Below are positions 7,403-16,500 of a stretch of DNA of 34,461 nucleotides, in pieces. The DNA lies in contig CAZPHB010000022.1 in NCBI GenBank assembly GCA_964586595.1, positions 1-34,461 of the forward strand. The letters run 5' to 3'. A program made the position numbers and the translations under genes. The notes under the pieces are model-generated. The model was given only the letters and a program-made list of their open reading frames with translations. It was not told the DNA's origin and searched no databases. The first letter of the stretch is position 1. Each line of letters opens with the position of its first letter. This stretch comes from REEB481 sp964586595 (GTDB lineage Bacteria; Bacteroidota; Bacteroidia; NS11-12g; UBA955).

Positions 7403-7864
7403 ATGGAGCAACTTCAAGATTCCAAACATCAATCTTCCGTGAAGAAAACATACAAGTCGAAAATAGGGCTGGAACTCCTGCTGCCCGTGGTTCTGGTGCT
7501 CGGAACCGTGCTGCTGCTTTCTCTGGCTGAGGAGCCGGCCTGGGCCGGGGTGGCGATACTTATGCCCGTCATCCTGTTTGTGATGCACCTGTTTTTGACC
7601 ACATGCTACACCATTGAAGGAGACCAGCTTTTGATAAAAAGTGGTTTTTTGTTCCGTAAAACCGTTCCTATTCCGAGCATCAGAAAAATCCGCGAGACCA
7701 ATAATCCCTTGAGTGCGCCGGCAACATCCCTGGACAGGCTGGAAATTGTCTTCGGCAAATATGAGTCTGTCTTGATTTCCCCCAAACAGAAACTCGAATT
7801 CATACAGCACATCCAAACCATCAATCCCGCGGTTGAAGTGCGCATGAAGCGGCGGAACACCTAA
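7403..7864 (+). CDS. Bacterial PH-domain membrane protein (bPH type)
   Basis: The 153-residue product has two hydrophobic segments (about residues 25-43 and 48-68) followed by a small beta-rich domain with YTIEGDQLLIKSGFLF and a C-terminal LISPKQKLEFIQHI. This is the layout of bacterial PH-domain proteins related to YdbT and SunI (bPH_6), with the domain facing the cytoplasm. The function is unknown. The ATG at 7403 is preferred over an in-frame TTG at 7385. The gene follows the epimerase in the same direction after a 77-base gap. Confidence 0.65.
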   Translation: MEQLQDSKHQSSVKKTYKSKIGLELLLPVVLVLGTVLLLSLAEEPAWAGVAILMPVILFVMHLFLTTCYTIEGDQLLIKSGFLFRKTVPIPSIRKIRETNNPLSAPATSLDRLEIVFGKYESVLISPKQKLEFIQHIQTINPAVEVRMKRRNT

Positions 7865-7984
7865 CAGGCATCGCAAAGACCGCGAGCGGCAACACACAGA
7901 AAAAGTCGAAGTACTGTGTGAAAGGCACATAATCCAGGCAACAGCATGTCTCTGTTTTGGACAAATTAAGCCAACAAATGCACC

Positions 7985-7999
7985 TTTGATACTATCAAA
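7985..7999. promoter_or_regulatory. Palindromic operator candidate upstream of the Fic gene
   Basis: TTTGATA-C-TATCAAA is a perfect 7-base inverted repeat with a single central base, ending 11 bases before the Fic start codon. Size and position suit a dimeric repressor site. The cognate regulator is unknown; the Fic protein has its own C-terminal winged-helix-like part, so autoregulation is possible but unproven. Confidence 0.45.
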
Positions 8000-8010
8000 T
8001 GATATGATGA

Positions 8011-8964
8011 ATGAAGTCCCCTTATGACATCACGCCTAAGATACTGAAGTTCATCAGCGCCATTTCCGAAAAACTGGGAGCAGTGCAGGCAGACCATCTG
8101 AATAGGCAATCTCCTCAGCTTCGGAAAAAGAACCGTGTCAAAACCATTCATGCGTCCCTTCAAATTGAAGGGAATACGCTTACCGAAGCGCAGATTACCG
8201 CACTCATTGATCAAAAGAAAGTCATTGGCCCCAAGAAGGATGTTTTGGAAGTGCTTAATGCCATTAAGGTTTATGAGGCGCTGGACAGGTATCAGTGTAC
8301 CTCAGAAGCACATTTCTTAAAAGCGCATCGTGAGCTGATGACCGGTCTGATTGCGGATGCGGGAAAATACCGCAACAAAGCAGTTGGCATGGTCAAAGGG
8401 ACAAATGTTGAACACATTGCACCTCCGCATCAGAACGTTCCCCACCTGATGAAAGACCTGTTTGCATACCTGCAGCATGCTGATGATTTGACTTTAATCA
8501 AGAGCTGCGTTTTTCACTACGAATTGGAGTTCATGCATCCATTTATAGACGGGAATGGCAGAATGGGAAGGTTATGGCAAACGTTAATCCTTATGAATGA
8601 GTATCCCATTTTTGATTTTCTGCCTTTCGAAACACTCATCAGCGATACGCAGGAGGAATATTACAAATCCCTTGCCCTCAGTGACAAAACAAGGAAATCC
8701 ACTATATTCATCGAATACATGCTTCAGGTAATAGATCAGTCGCTTGAAAAACTGCTGGACTATAACCAACGTGTGCTTAAAGACACAGACCGTATAGAAC
8801 ATTTTTTGACCCTAAGATTTAATGAATTTACGCGCAAAGATTATATGGCTGTGTTTAAAAATATTTCCACGGCAACCGCAAGCCGGGATTTGAAAAAGGG
8901 CATTACTTTAAACTATTGGGAAAGTTCTGGAAGCATGAACAAAACCAGATACAAGGTGAAGTAA
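8011..8964 (+). CDS. Fic-family protein (predicted AMP-transferase)
   Basis: A 317-residue Fic-domain protein. The catalytic loop HPFIDGNGRMGR (H176 to R187) matches HxFx(D/E)GNGRxxR, so the active site appears intact. An N-terminal inhibitory helix motif S49-xxx-E53-G54-N55 fits (S/T)xxxE(G/N), placing it in the class II Fic proteins whose own N-terminal helix blocks ATP binding. The C-terminal 60 residues (FTRKDYMAVF to RYKVK) resemble the winged-helix end of many Fic proteins. Such enzymes transfer AMP from ATP to hydroxyl groups on target proteins; the target is not evident. The gene stands alone, with a palindrome just upstream, and ends beside the right repeat cluster. Confidence 0.9.
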   Translation: MKSPYDITPKILKFISAISEKLGAVQADHLNRQSPQLRKKNRVKTIHASLQIEGNTLTEAQITALIDQKKVIGPKKDVLEVLNAIKVYEALDRYQCTSEAHFLKAHRELMTGLIADAGKYRNKAVGMVKGTNVEHIAPPHQNVPHLMKDLFAYLQHADDLTLIKSCVFHYELEFMHPFIDGNGRMGRLWQTLILMNEYPIFDFLPFETLISDTQEEYYKSLALSDKTRKSTIFIEYMLQVIDQSLEKLLDYNQRVLKDTDRIEHFLTLRFNEFTRKDYMAVFKNISTATASRDLKKGITLNYWESSGSMNKTRYKVK

Positions 8965-9040
8965 AGCAATAATCCCCGCCACCATTCAAATCAATCCTCT
9001 TTCCGGATTCATCCTGCATCAACATTTGGTCCATCTGCAG

Positions 9041-9082
9041 GCTCCCCCACAGCTCATTGCTGCCGCAATTCGGTATGGGCAG
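9041..9082. repeat. Short hairpin element (GCTCCCCCAC arm)
   Basis: GCTCCCCCACAGCTCATTGC followed by TGCCGCAATTCGGTATGGGC is another member of the hairpin family at 741-785, 843-888, 9373-9420 and 9591-9640. It starts the right-hand repeat cluster. Confidence 0.6.
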
Positions 9083-9112
9083 TTAGGAGGACCATGTTCT
9101 CTATCAAAGCCA

Positions 9113-9322
9113 TAGCAAAAGGACCGGCCTCCCCGCATCGCAAGCTTGCGGGGCAAGATAAGGCTGGAAGGTTAGGAGTGCAGCAAGAAGGCGCTAAATG
9201 CAAAGGAAGCTCCGAGCCTGAGAGGAGATCACCTGCCGCATTCACCTTCTTGCAAGCGTATGACCTTTCAGACTTATCAGCCTTGATTTTTTGCTTACTT
9301 TTTCATCAAGGAAAAAGTAAGA
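9113..9322 (+). repeat. Dispersed composite repeat, copy 2
   Basis: It runs from AAAAGGACCGGCC to the hairpin CTTACTTTTTC/GAAAAAGTAAG at 9294-9321. Bases 9238-9322 are the exact reverse complement of 502-586. A CCCCGCATCGCAAGCTTGCG hairpin-type insert (about 9132-9157) lies inside and is absent from copies 1 and 3 at that point, so it was probably inserted later. Its open frame (ending LIFCLLFHQGKSK) is a property of the repeat. Confidence 0.85.
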
Positions 9323-9372
9323 GAACAGAAATAAGTTTTTGTTTTTGAAGCGTGGTTTGTGGTCCGTGATAC

Positions 9373-9420
9373 GGCAGGCTCCCCTACCAACCTGCTGCCG
9401 CAATTCGGTATGGTCAGGCA
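9373..9420. repeat. Short hairpin element (GGCTCCCCTACC arm)
   Basis: GGCAGGCTCCCCTACC and GGTATGGTCAGGCA flank CTGCTGCCGCAATTC. It is a diverged member of the same hairpin family, located between copies 2 and 3 of the composite repeat. Confidence 0.55.
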
Positions 9421-9484
9421 GGATGATATATTAAAAAAGCCAATAGCAAGAGTTGAATGGTCAACAGGACAATTGGAAAGCCAC

Positions 9485-9811
9485 AGCAAAAGGACCGGCC
9501 TATAAGGATGAAAGGTGTTAAACGCAGTAAACAACCGCTAAATGCAAAGGAAGCTCCGAGCCTGCGAGGAGATCACCTGCCGCCCTTCGGCAAGCTCCCC
9601 CACAGGTCATTGCTGTTGCAATTCGGCGGGGGCAGGCAGGGTGACACATTCACCTTCTTGCAAGCGTATGACCTTTCAGACTTATCAGCCTTGATTTTTT
9701 GCTTACTTTTTCATCAAGGAAAAAGTGAGATGAGATGATGTAATGGTTGCATTAGCTTGCATTAGATAAAATTCATTTAAAGCACGGAAAGCTTGTGAAC
9801 TGAATAAGTTG
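9485..9811 (+). repeat. Dispersed composite repeat, copy 3 (with nested insert)
   Basis: This is the fullest right-hand copy. It matches copy 1 (422-690) in reverse complement, including the outer pieces around AGCACGGAAAGCTTGTGAAC (9781-9800) that copy 2 lacks. The hairpin at 9702-9729 has one changed base. Between the GATCACCTGCCG and ACATTCACCTTCTTGC segments it carries about 64 extra bases (9584-9647) that contain a member of the GCTCCCC/GGGGGCAGGC hairpin family, i.e. a repeat inside a repeat. Confidence 0.85.
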
Positions 9812-9879
9812 TGCGGGTGAAATGGTTTGTGAGTCCAGCCTCTGTCCATCCTTCGGCAGGCTCTGGATGACAAAGGGGG

Positions 9880-9975
9880 CAGGCAACATTTGGTTCGTGG
9901 TTCGACAAGCTCACCATGACAGGCTCACCATGACAAGGTGGGATCGCTCGGGACTTTCAGCATCATGACAGGCTA
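9880..9975 (-). repeat. Inverted relative of the left repeat cluster
   Basis: Read on the minus strand this gives CATGATGCTGAAAGTCCCGAGCG, then CATGGTGAGC pieces, then TTGTCGAACCACGAACCA, the same words as at 96-260 and 780-840 in opposite orientation. It ends just before the protease gene. With 9041-9811 it fills the gene-free interval 8965-10080. Confidence 0.65.
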
Positions 9976-10080
9976 ACGATGATAAGCAATATGCACGATT
10001 CAATCTATTGGATATACAACAAACCCAACCAATCATTCACCTCATTCCTCCTTCCGGTATTACCTTGCAAGTCCATCGTT

Positions 10081-11832
10081 ATGAGGCGCTTCGCGGGAAT
10101 GTTCTGGATGTTTGTGCTGTGGTTCTGTGCCACACAGCGCATGGTGGCGCAAGGAAATGCGGAGGTTCCTGCGTCGTCCAATCCGCAGCAATACATCCTG
10201 CTGCTCAAGGATAAATTCCCACCGAAGCCGGAAACAATCTTATACAGCCCAGGTGCCGCCAAACGCAGGCTGCTGCAGGGAATCTCCCCCGACAGCCTCG
10301 ACTGGCCCGTGCATCAGGATTACCTGAAACAGGTTGCCTCCATCAGCGGTGTGCGAATTCATGCCGTGAGCCGCTGGATGAACGCATTGCTGTTGCAGGT
10401 ACACGACAGTGCAGCCCTGGCTGTTTTACGCACACAAAGTTTTGTCGCCGGACTGCAGGAGTTTGGTCCCGTACGACAGCCGGCAGCCGCCTCCGACAGC
10501 GCCTTTGAACCCGCACCGGAACCATTTGCCCTACCCGAGCCGGAAGCCTTGCACCTCCTGCGCACACAACCGCTGTTGCAGCTGGCCACCCGCGGCTACG
10601 GACTCAGTCATGAAGCCCTGCGCGCCATGAATGGAATCCGCTTGCACGACCTCGGCTACCGCGGCAAAGGCATGCTCATCGCCGTGCTCGATGCCGGCTT
10701 CATCGGCGTGGACCGAATGGCCGCCTTCGACAGCCTCAACAACAACAAACGCGTCCTGGCCACCCGCGACTTCGTGCGCGGCAACGACTGGGTGTATAGC
10801 TTCAGCGACCACGGCACCAAAGTGCTTGGCTGTCTGGCCGCAGATATCCCAAACGTGCTGAAAGGCAGCGCCCCGGAAGCGTCTTACCTGCTCCTGCGGA
10901 GTGAAGACGCCGACGTGGAATATCCGGAGGAAATGTTTCACTGGCTGGTGGCTGCCGAGTTCGCCGACAGCATGGGCGCCGACATCATCAGCAGCTCTTT
11001 GGGTTATACCACCTTCGATGTTCCCTTTCATGAAGATGACCGACTGGCGCTGCTGGACGGAACAGGCAGTCTGATCAGTCGCGCTGCGCGTTGGGCAGCG
11101 TCCCGCGGGATGCTGGTGATGACCGCTGCAGGCAACGAAGGCGATGGACTCTGGGAACGAATCTCAGCGCCGGCCGATGCCCCGGAAGTCCTCAGCGTGG
11201 GCGCCGTAGATGCGGCTGGCAACAGCGCAACGTTTAGCGGCAAAGGTCCCGCCGCCGAAAGTCGTCTGAAACCAGAGGTTGCTGCTCCGGGCGTGAACAT
11301 TCCGTTAATCCAAGGCAACGGCAACCTCAGCGAAGGTTCCGGCACCAGCTATGCCACGCCATTGCTCTCCGGACTTGCTGCCTGTTTGTGGCAGTCTGCC
11401 CCGCGACTGGATGCTCAGACGCTGCGCGAAGTCATCATCAACAGCGCGCACAGAGGCCATTTCACCGATGTGCAGCAGGGTCATGGCATTCCGGATGTAT
11501 TCGCCGCTGCCTGTCTGCTGGGCAGCAATCCCTTTTTCCGAAGCGAAGCAACGCAGCTGCTCAGCGAAGTGCCTGAAACCACCGCGCAAGACCACCTATT
11601 CATCCGTGCTTACGCCGGAACTTCCGGCGAGCTGCGCTACGCCTTGTTCAGCAGGGGGAACAACCGCAAGCCTGCAGGATCGGGAAGCATCAGCCTGGAA
11701 GCACAGAAAACCGCGGTGTTCCGCGTTGGACCCTTCGAGCATCCGGGGCCATACATGCTGCAGATTTCCGGTCCCGGCGGATTTTACCGCATGTACCACA
11801 TCAACAAAACCATCAGTCAAAGAACCAGATAA
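10081..11832 (+). CDS. Secreted subtilisin-like serine protease (S8 family)
   Basis: The 583-residue product has the complete S8 triad: D204 in IAVLDAGF, H244 in SDHGTKVLG, and S423 in GSGTSYATPL, with the oxyanion asparagine N352 in AAGNEG. The start at 10081 gives a clear signal peptide (MRRFAGMFWMFVLWFC, cleavage near MVAQ), whereas the longer frame from 9979 adds 34 residues over repeat sequence. Residues 25-180 are likely a propeptide-like region. Residues after about 500 form a small beta-rich C-terminal part without a recognisable sorting domain. It is predicted to degrade proteins outside the cytoplasm. A small secreted protein gene follows 3 bases downstream and may be cotranscribed. 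Confidence 0.9.
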   Translation: MRRFAGMFWMFVLWFCATQRMVAQGNAEVPASSNPQQYILLLKDKFPPKPETILYSPGAAKRRLLQGISPDSLDWPVHQDYLKQVASISGVRIHAVSRWMNALLLQVHDSAALAVLRTQSFVAGLQEFGPVRQPAAASDSAFEPAPEPFALPEPEALHLLRTQPLLQLATRGYGLSHEALRAMNGIRLHDLGYRGKGMLIAVLDAGFIGVDRMAAFDSLNNNKRVLATRDFVRGNDWVYSFSDHGTKVLGCLAADIPNVLKGSAPEASYLLLRSEDADVEYPEEMFHWLVAAEFADSMGADIISSSLGYTTFDVPFHEDDRLALLDGTGSLISRAARWAASRGMLVMTAAGNEGDGLWERISAPADAPEVLSVGAVDAAGNSATFSGKGPAAESRLKPEVAAPGVNIPLIQGNGNLSEGSGTSYATPLLSGLAACLWQSAPRLDAQTLREVIINSAHRGHFTDVQQGHGIPDVFAAACLLGSNPFFRSEATQLLSEVPETTAQDHLFIRAYAGTSGELRYALFSRGNNRKPAGSGSISLEAQKTAVFRVGPFEHPGPYMLQISGPGGFYRMYHINKTISQRTR

Positions 11833-11835
11833 GCC

Positions 11836-12333
11836 ATGAACAGAATCATGAAATACAGCTTCTGCCTGTTGTTCAGCGCAGGCATCCGCCAAAACCTGCA
11901 GGCCCAACTGTTTACCCGTTCGGGTACGTTTACCGTGCAGGAAGCAACCATGATCACCCAATTTCCGGGTGTACAGGGTTCGCCGGTGGTAGAAACCTGG
12001 ACCCTTACCCTGAAATTCAAGCGCAGCACGGCGTTTCTGGTCGATTCGGCCTGGGCTTCCGGCAAAGCCGATAAGGTATTCCTGGATCGGGTGGATGGCG
12101 CAACCTGGACGGGTAAAGCCGCCAAAGGCGATGAAATTCGCCTCACCTTACACCTGTACACCTCAACCGTAGAACCGGGCGCACCCGGCTTTGAAGGCGT
12201 CAGCGGAAGTCCGGTATGCGTTCCACCTATGAAGCATCAGGGAAAGCTGCTGTTCCGCTATGGCTTCAGCGACCTGAAATATTACTTCAGCCGCAGTGCC
12301 GTGGCGAAGCAACAGCCGGTGTACGCGCCGTGA
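11836..12333 (+). CDS. Small secreted protein of unknown function
   Basis: The 165-residue product starts with a signal peptide (KYSFCLLFSAG, cleavage near LQAQ). The mature part is beta-rich (TWTLTLKFKRS, RLTLHLYTS) and contains one cysteine. No family is recognisable. The start codon lies 3 bases after the protease stop, so the two genes probably form an operon; a role as a partner or substrate of the protease is conceivable but unsupported. The codon usage matches the protease gene. Confidence 0.6.
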   Translation: MNRIMKYSFCLLFSAGIRQNLQAQLFTRSGTFTVQEATMITQFPGVQGSPVVETWTLTLKFKRSTAFLVDSAWASGKADKVFLDRVDGATWTGKAAKGDEIRLTLHLYTSTVEPGAPGFEGVSGSPVCVPPMKHQGKLLFRYGFSDLKYYFSRSAVAKQQPVYAP

Positions 12334-12337
12334 GAAG

Positions 12338-12547
12338 AACGCAAAAATTGTCATCCTGAGTTTACCGAAGTGTCATCCTGAGTTTACCGAAGNNNNNNNN
12401 NNNNNNNNNNNNNNNNNNNNNNNNNNNNNNNNNNNNNNNNNNNNNNNNNNNNNNNNNNNNNNNNNNNNNNNNNNNNNNNNNNNNNNNNNNNNAACGCAAA
12501 AATTGTCATCCTGAGTTTACCGAAGTGTCATCCTGAGTTTACCGAAG
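12338..12547. repeat. 22-base tandem repeat duplicated across the scaffold gap
   Basis: A unit beginning TGTCATCCTGAGTTTACC occurs twice before the gap (12349-12370, 12371-12392) and twice after it (12504-12525, 12526-12547). The 55 bases before the gap (12338-12392) are identical to the 55 bases after it (12493-12547). This is either a collapsed tandem array or a contig-end overlap. Confidence 0.85.
12393..12492. other. Assembly gap of 100 Ns
   Basis: Exactly 100 Ns, a placeholder length. It lies between the small secreted protein and the nucleotidyltransferase gene and interrupts no gene. The remaining gene-free part, 12548-12635, contains an imperfect hairpin (ACAACC, TAAAAA / TTTTTA, GGTTGT) that could end transcripts from either side. 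Confidence 0.95.
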
Positions 12548-12635
12548 GACGACACTTTCAAGAACCTCACAACCAAGTGCTAAAAAGCATCTCCTCAAGC
12601 GCCTCGGAGAACGGGAGCGTTTTTAGGTTGTTGTA

Positions 12636-12947
12636 CTAAACCGGATAAATCAACTTCCCAACCCGGTCAATATGTTCCACCAGCTTCGGTTCATGGATGC
12701 TGTGGTAGTTCAGTACATCAAATTGATAAGGCATCCGCGTTTCTTCGTTCAGGGCATCGGCAATTCGGCTGGTAATGCGCTGCGTAAGCTTGCTTCCCTT
12801 CAGCGCCAGATCCACATCACTGCCTTCCCGGAAATTGCCCTTCGCCCTGCTGCCAAACAATATAGCTTCCTGCACTTCCGGATATTGGGACAACATCCGT
12901 CTGATTTCCAGCAGGTCATCTGGCCTGAGCCCGAAGTTGTTGTTCAT
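12636..12947 (-). CDS. MNT-type minimal nucleotidyltransferase
   Basis: The 103-residue product has the nucleotidyltransferase signature GSRAKGNFREGSDVDL (G32 to L47), with D44 and D46 as metal-binding aspartates. Small proteins of this kind pair with an adjacent HI0074-type or HEPN protein; in several toxin-antitoxin modules the MNT partner adenylylates and silences the toxin. Its ATG overlaps the TGA of the upstream partner gene by four bases (ATGA), which indicates translational coupling. The upstream partner is frameshifted here. Confidence 0.85.
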   Translation of the reverse strand: MNNNFGLRPDDLLEIRRMLSQYPEVQEAILFGSRAKGNFREGSDVDLALKGSKLTQRITSRIADALNEETRMPYQFDVLNYHSIHEPKLVEHIDRVGKLIYPV

Positions 12948-13338
12948 GTATTTTTTGTGTTGAACTCAGTGCGCAGGGCGTTCAGCAGCGGGAAGTGTTT
13001 ATGATGGATGAGTTGCTCCATTTCGGTAGCTTTCTGTTCGTCGTACGTATGCGCGCTGAGGTTGCGGTCGGCCATTCATGCCCCTGAGCAATCAATCCTG
13101 TTTCAAATGCCTTTTTAAGCGCCGAACGAGGCGTTTTGACATCCTCAAACCCTTGCTGTTCCAGATAATCTTTCAATAAAATCCATCCCAGTTCAAAACT
13201 CATTTCAAAAAATTGAAAGATGCCTGCTTTTTGAACCATGTCTGGTTTTTCAATGCGTAACGCTGTTTCCAGGTGTTGCATGTCCTTGTTGAAGTTGAAC
13301 AGCCGTTGCTTCCATCTTATGTCTTCATTTTGGCTCAT
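12944..13338 (-). pseudogene. HI0074-type nucleotidyltransferase substrate-binding protein, frameshifted
   Basis: The first 85 or so residues (through FFEMSFELGWILLKDYLEQ to GLIAQGHEW) match the HI0074/NTase_sub_bind family of all-helical partners of MNT proteins. The reading frame then leaves the family pattern. The expected continuation, ADRNLSAHTYDE to LLNALRTEF, is present in another frame from about 13075 down to a TGA at 12944-12946, which overlaps the MNT start. The junction lies at CATGAATGG, where a few codons (family members have several residues between HEW and DRNL) seem to be missing. Either a real deletion or an assembly error disrupted the gene. Confidence 0.8.
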
Positions 13339-13431
13339 GGGCGTGAACTTTAACTTGTAAATAATGCAATGAATAGGAAATGAAATCAGACTTCAGGTGC
13401 TGAAATGCTGTAATTCGTAACCTCTTGAAGG

Positions 13432-13439
13432 CAAAGTTA
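13432..13439 (-). promoter_or_regulatory. Possible promoter of the MNT operon (-7 TAACTTTG)
   Basis: On the minus strand TAACTTTG fits TAnnTTTG and lies about 94 bases upstream of the HI0074-type gene. No TTG is found at the usual spacing, so the call is weak. Confidence 0.3.
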
Positions 13440-13523
13440 ATGGATGTATGGACAAAAAAGACGGTGTAAAGACGGTCATCAGTTGGGCTACTTAATCCGC
13501 ATTTCCCTTTCCTTAAACAGCTG

Positions 13524-13555
13524 TTGGATAAGGTGGCCCGCCTTGCGTATTTTTG
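13524..13555 (+). promoter_or_regulatory. secA promoter (TTG-N21-TATTTTTG)
   Basis: TTG at 13524-13526 and TATTTTTG at 13548-13555 are separated by 21 bases, the same spacing as two of the rRNA promoters. The start codon of secA follows 12 bases later, so the mRNA leader would be very short. Confidence 0.65.
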
Positions 13556-13567
13556 CCGTCTATAGCC

Positions 13568-16500
13568 ATGTTTGAATCTCTGGTAAAAGGTCTGGGCAAG
13601 CTGTTCGGCAATAAATCCGATCGCGATGTAAAAGAAGTACAACCGCTGGTAGAAGCCATCAACGAATGGTTCCAGGCGTATCAGGCGCTCAGCAATGATG
13701 AGTTGCGTAATAAAACCAACGAATTTGTGGATCGCGTCAACCTGCAACTCGCAGGTGTGGATGAAGATATTGCCGCAGCGCGCGCCGAACTGGAGGCTAC
13801 GCCCGAAGCAGAGGTGGAAGAACGCGATGCCCTATTCAGCAAACTGGATGAGCTGGAAAAAGACCGCGACAAGGAACTGGAAAAAGCCCTCGAGGAAATC
13901 TTGCCTGAAGCCTTTGCCGTGGTGAAGGAAGCCGCCCGTCGCTACACAGAAATCGGAACCCTCGAAGTGCAGGCTACCGAACACGACCGCACCATCGCCG
14001 CCAAAAAAGCCCACGTGCGCATCAACGGCGATAAAGCCTTCTACAGCAACGAATGGGTGGCCGCCGGCGGAAACATCCGCTGGAACATGGTGCATTACGA
14101 TGTGCAACTGATTGGCGGCATCGCCCTCCACAAAGGAAAAATCGCGGAAATGGCCACCGGGGAAGGTAAAACCCTTGTTTCCACACTGCCCGCATACCTC
14201 AACGCCCTCGGCAAACGCGGGGTGCATATTGTTACCGTGAACGACTACCTGGCCCGCCGCGACAGCGAATGGAACGGTCCGCTGTTCGAATTCCTCGGCC
14301 TCACCGTGGATTGCATCGACCAGCACCAACCCAATTCCCCGCAGCGCCGCAAAGCCTACGAAGCAGACATCACCTACGGAACCAACAACGAATTTGGCTT
14401 CGATTACCTCCGCGACAACATGTCGCGGAGCCCGGAAGACCTCGTTCAGCGCAAACACCATTACGCCATGGTGGACGAAGTGGATTCGGTATTGATTGAC
14501 GATGCCCGTACGCCGCTCATCATCTCCGGTCCTACACCCAAAGGCGATGATCAGGAATTCGTGGCGCTGAAACCCCGTATCCAGCGTGTGGTGGAGGCCC
14601 AGAAGAAATACGTGAATTTCGCCCTCAACGAAGCAAAAAAGCTCATCGCAGAAGGCAAAACCGGAGAAAAAGACGGTGGAATGTTCCTGCTGCGCGCACA
14701 CCGTGGCATGCCCAAAACCAAAGCCCTGATTAAATACCTCGGCGAATCAGGCATCCACTCAGTGCTGCACAAAACCGAAAGCTATTACCTGCAGGATCAG
14801 CAAAAGGAAATGCCCAAGGTGGATGCAGAACTGTACTTCGTCATCGACGAAAAGAACAATACCGTTGAACTGACCGAAAAAGGAATCGAACTGATTGCAG
14901 AATCCGGCGAAGACCGCCAGTTCTTCCTCATGCCCGACATAGGCAGTGAAATTGCAGAAATTGAACGCACAGCTGCTTCCGATGACGACAAGCGCCGCCG
15001 CAAGGATGAGCTGATGCGCGACTTCGCCGTGAAAAGCGACCGCATCCACTCCATCAGCCAGCTGCTGAAGGCATATACCATCTTCGAACGCGATGTGGAC
15101 TACATCATCCAAGACGGTAAAGTGAAAATCGTGGATGAACAAACAGGCCGTATCCTCGAAGGTCGCCGCTACAGCGACGGACTCCACCAAGCCATCGAAG
15201 CCAAGGAAAATGTGAAGGTGGAAGCCGCCACGCAAACCTATGCCACCATCACCCTGCAGAACTACTTCCGCATGTACCACAAGCTGGCCGGAATGACCGG
15301 AACGGCAGAAACAGAAGCGCAGGAACTATGGGACATCTACAAGCTCGACGTGATGGTGATTCCCACCAACAGACCCGCTGTCCGCAAGGACATGGACGAC
15401 TTCGTCTATAAAACCCGCCGCGTGAAGTTCAACGCCGTGATCGACAACGTGGTGAAGCTGGTGGAAGAAGGCCGACCGGTACTGGTGGGAACTACTTCCG
15501 TAGAAATCAGTGAACTGCTGAGCCGCATGCTCAAGCTGCGCAACATCCGCCACAACGTACTTAACGCCAAGCAACACCAAAGCGAAGCACAAATTGTGGC
15601 CGAAGCAGGGAATCCCGGAACCGTGACCATTGCCACCAACATGGCCGGTCGTGGTACGGACATCAAGATCTCTGATGAAGTGAAAGCGGCCGGCGGTTTG
15701 GCCATCATCGGCACGGAACGCCACGAATCACGCCGCGTGGATCGCCAGTTGCGAGGTCGTGCAGGCCGTCAGGGTGATCCCGGAACCAGTCAGTTTTACG
15801 TGTCGCTGGAAGACGACCTGATGCGCATCTTCGGCTCTGAGCGTGTGATGAAGCTGATGGATCGCATGGGTTATAAAGAAGACGATGTGATTCAGGCTTC
15901 TACCATGACCAGCATCATCGAACGCAACCAGAAGCGCATGGAGCAGAACAACTACGGCATCCGCAAACGCCTCCTGGAATACGATGATGTGATGAACAAG
16001 CAGCGTACGGTGATTTACAGCCGCCGGAAGAACGCCTTGTTTGGCGAACGCCTCAGCCTGGATCTGCGCAACATGTTGTACGACTGGTGCGACGATACCG
16101 TTTCCGTGACCAAAGAACAGGATGCCTTCGGCGATCTGGAGCTGGAAGTGTACAAGCAGCTGGCCTGCGACCTCCCGTTTGATGAAGAAACCTTCAAAAG
16201 AACCGGCCATGAAGACCTGGCAGAGCAGTTGTTTCACCACCTGCTGAACCACTACAATGCGAAGAATGCCGATATGGCGGCAGCCGCACTTCCGGTATTC
16301 CGCAACATCCAGGAAGCCCAGGGCGGCAAGGTAGATCAGGTGGTTGTGCCCATTACCGACGGAACACACGTGATGAATGTGGTGGTGGGCATGAACAAGA
16401 TGCTGGAAAGCAACGGTGCTTCCCTCATTAGAGAATTTGAAAAAGACATCACCCTGGAAATCATCGACGACGAATGGAAAGAACACCTGCGTGAACTCGA

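Noticed and set aside
9979..10080. Longer N terminus of the subtilisin-like protease
   Set aside because: The extra 34 residues are encoded next to repeat sequence and would bury the signal peptide that begins at the ATG at 10081.
10531..11031. Long minus-strand open frames within the protease, secA and other GC-rich genes
   Set aside because: They are shadows of genes with clear catalytic motifs on the other strand and show no family features of their own.
12636..13338. Active HEPN-MNT toxin-antitoxin pair
   Set aside because: The partner is of the HI0074 type with no visible RxxxxH RNase motif and is frameshifted, so activity cannot be claimed.
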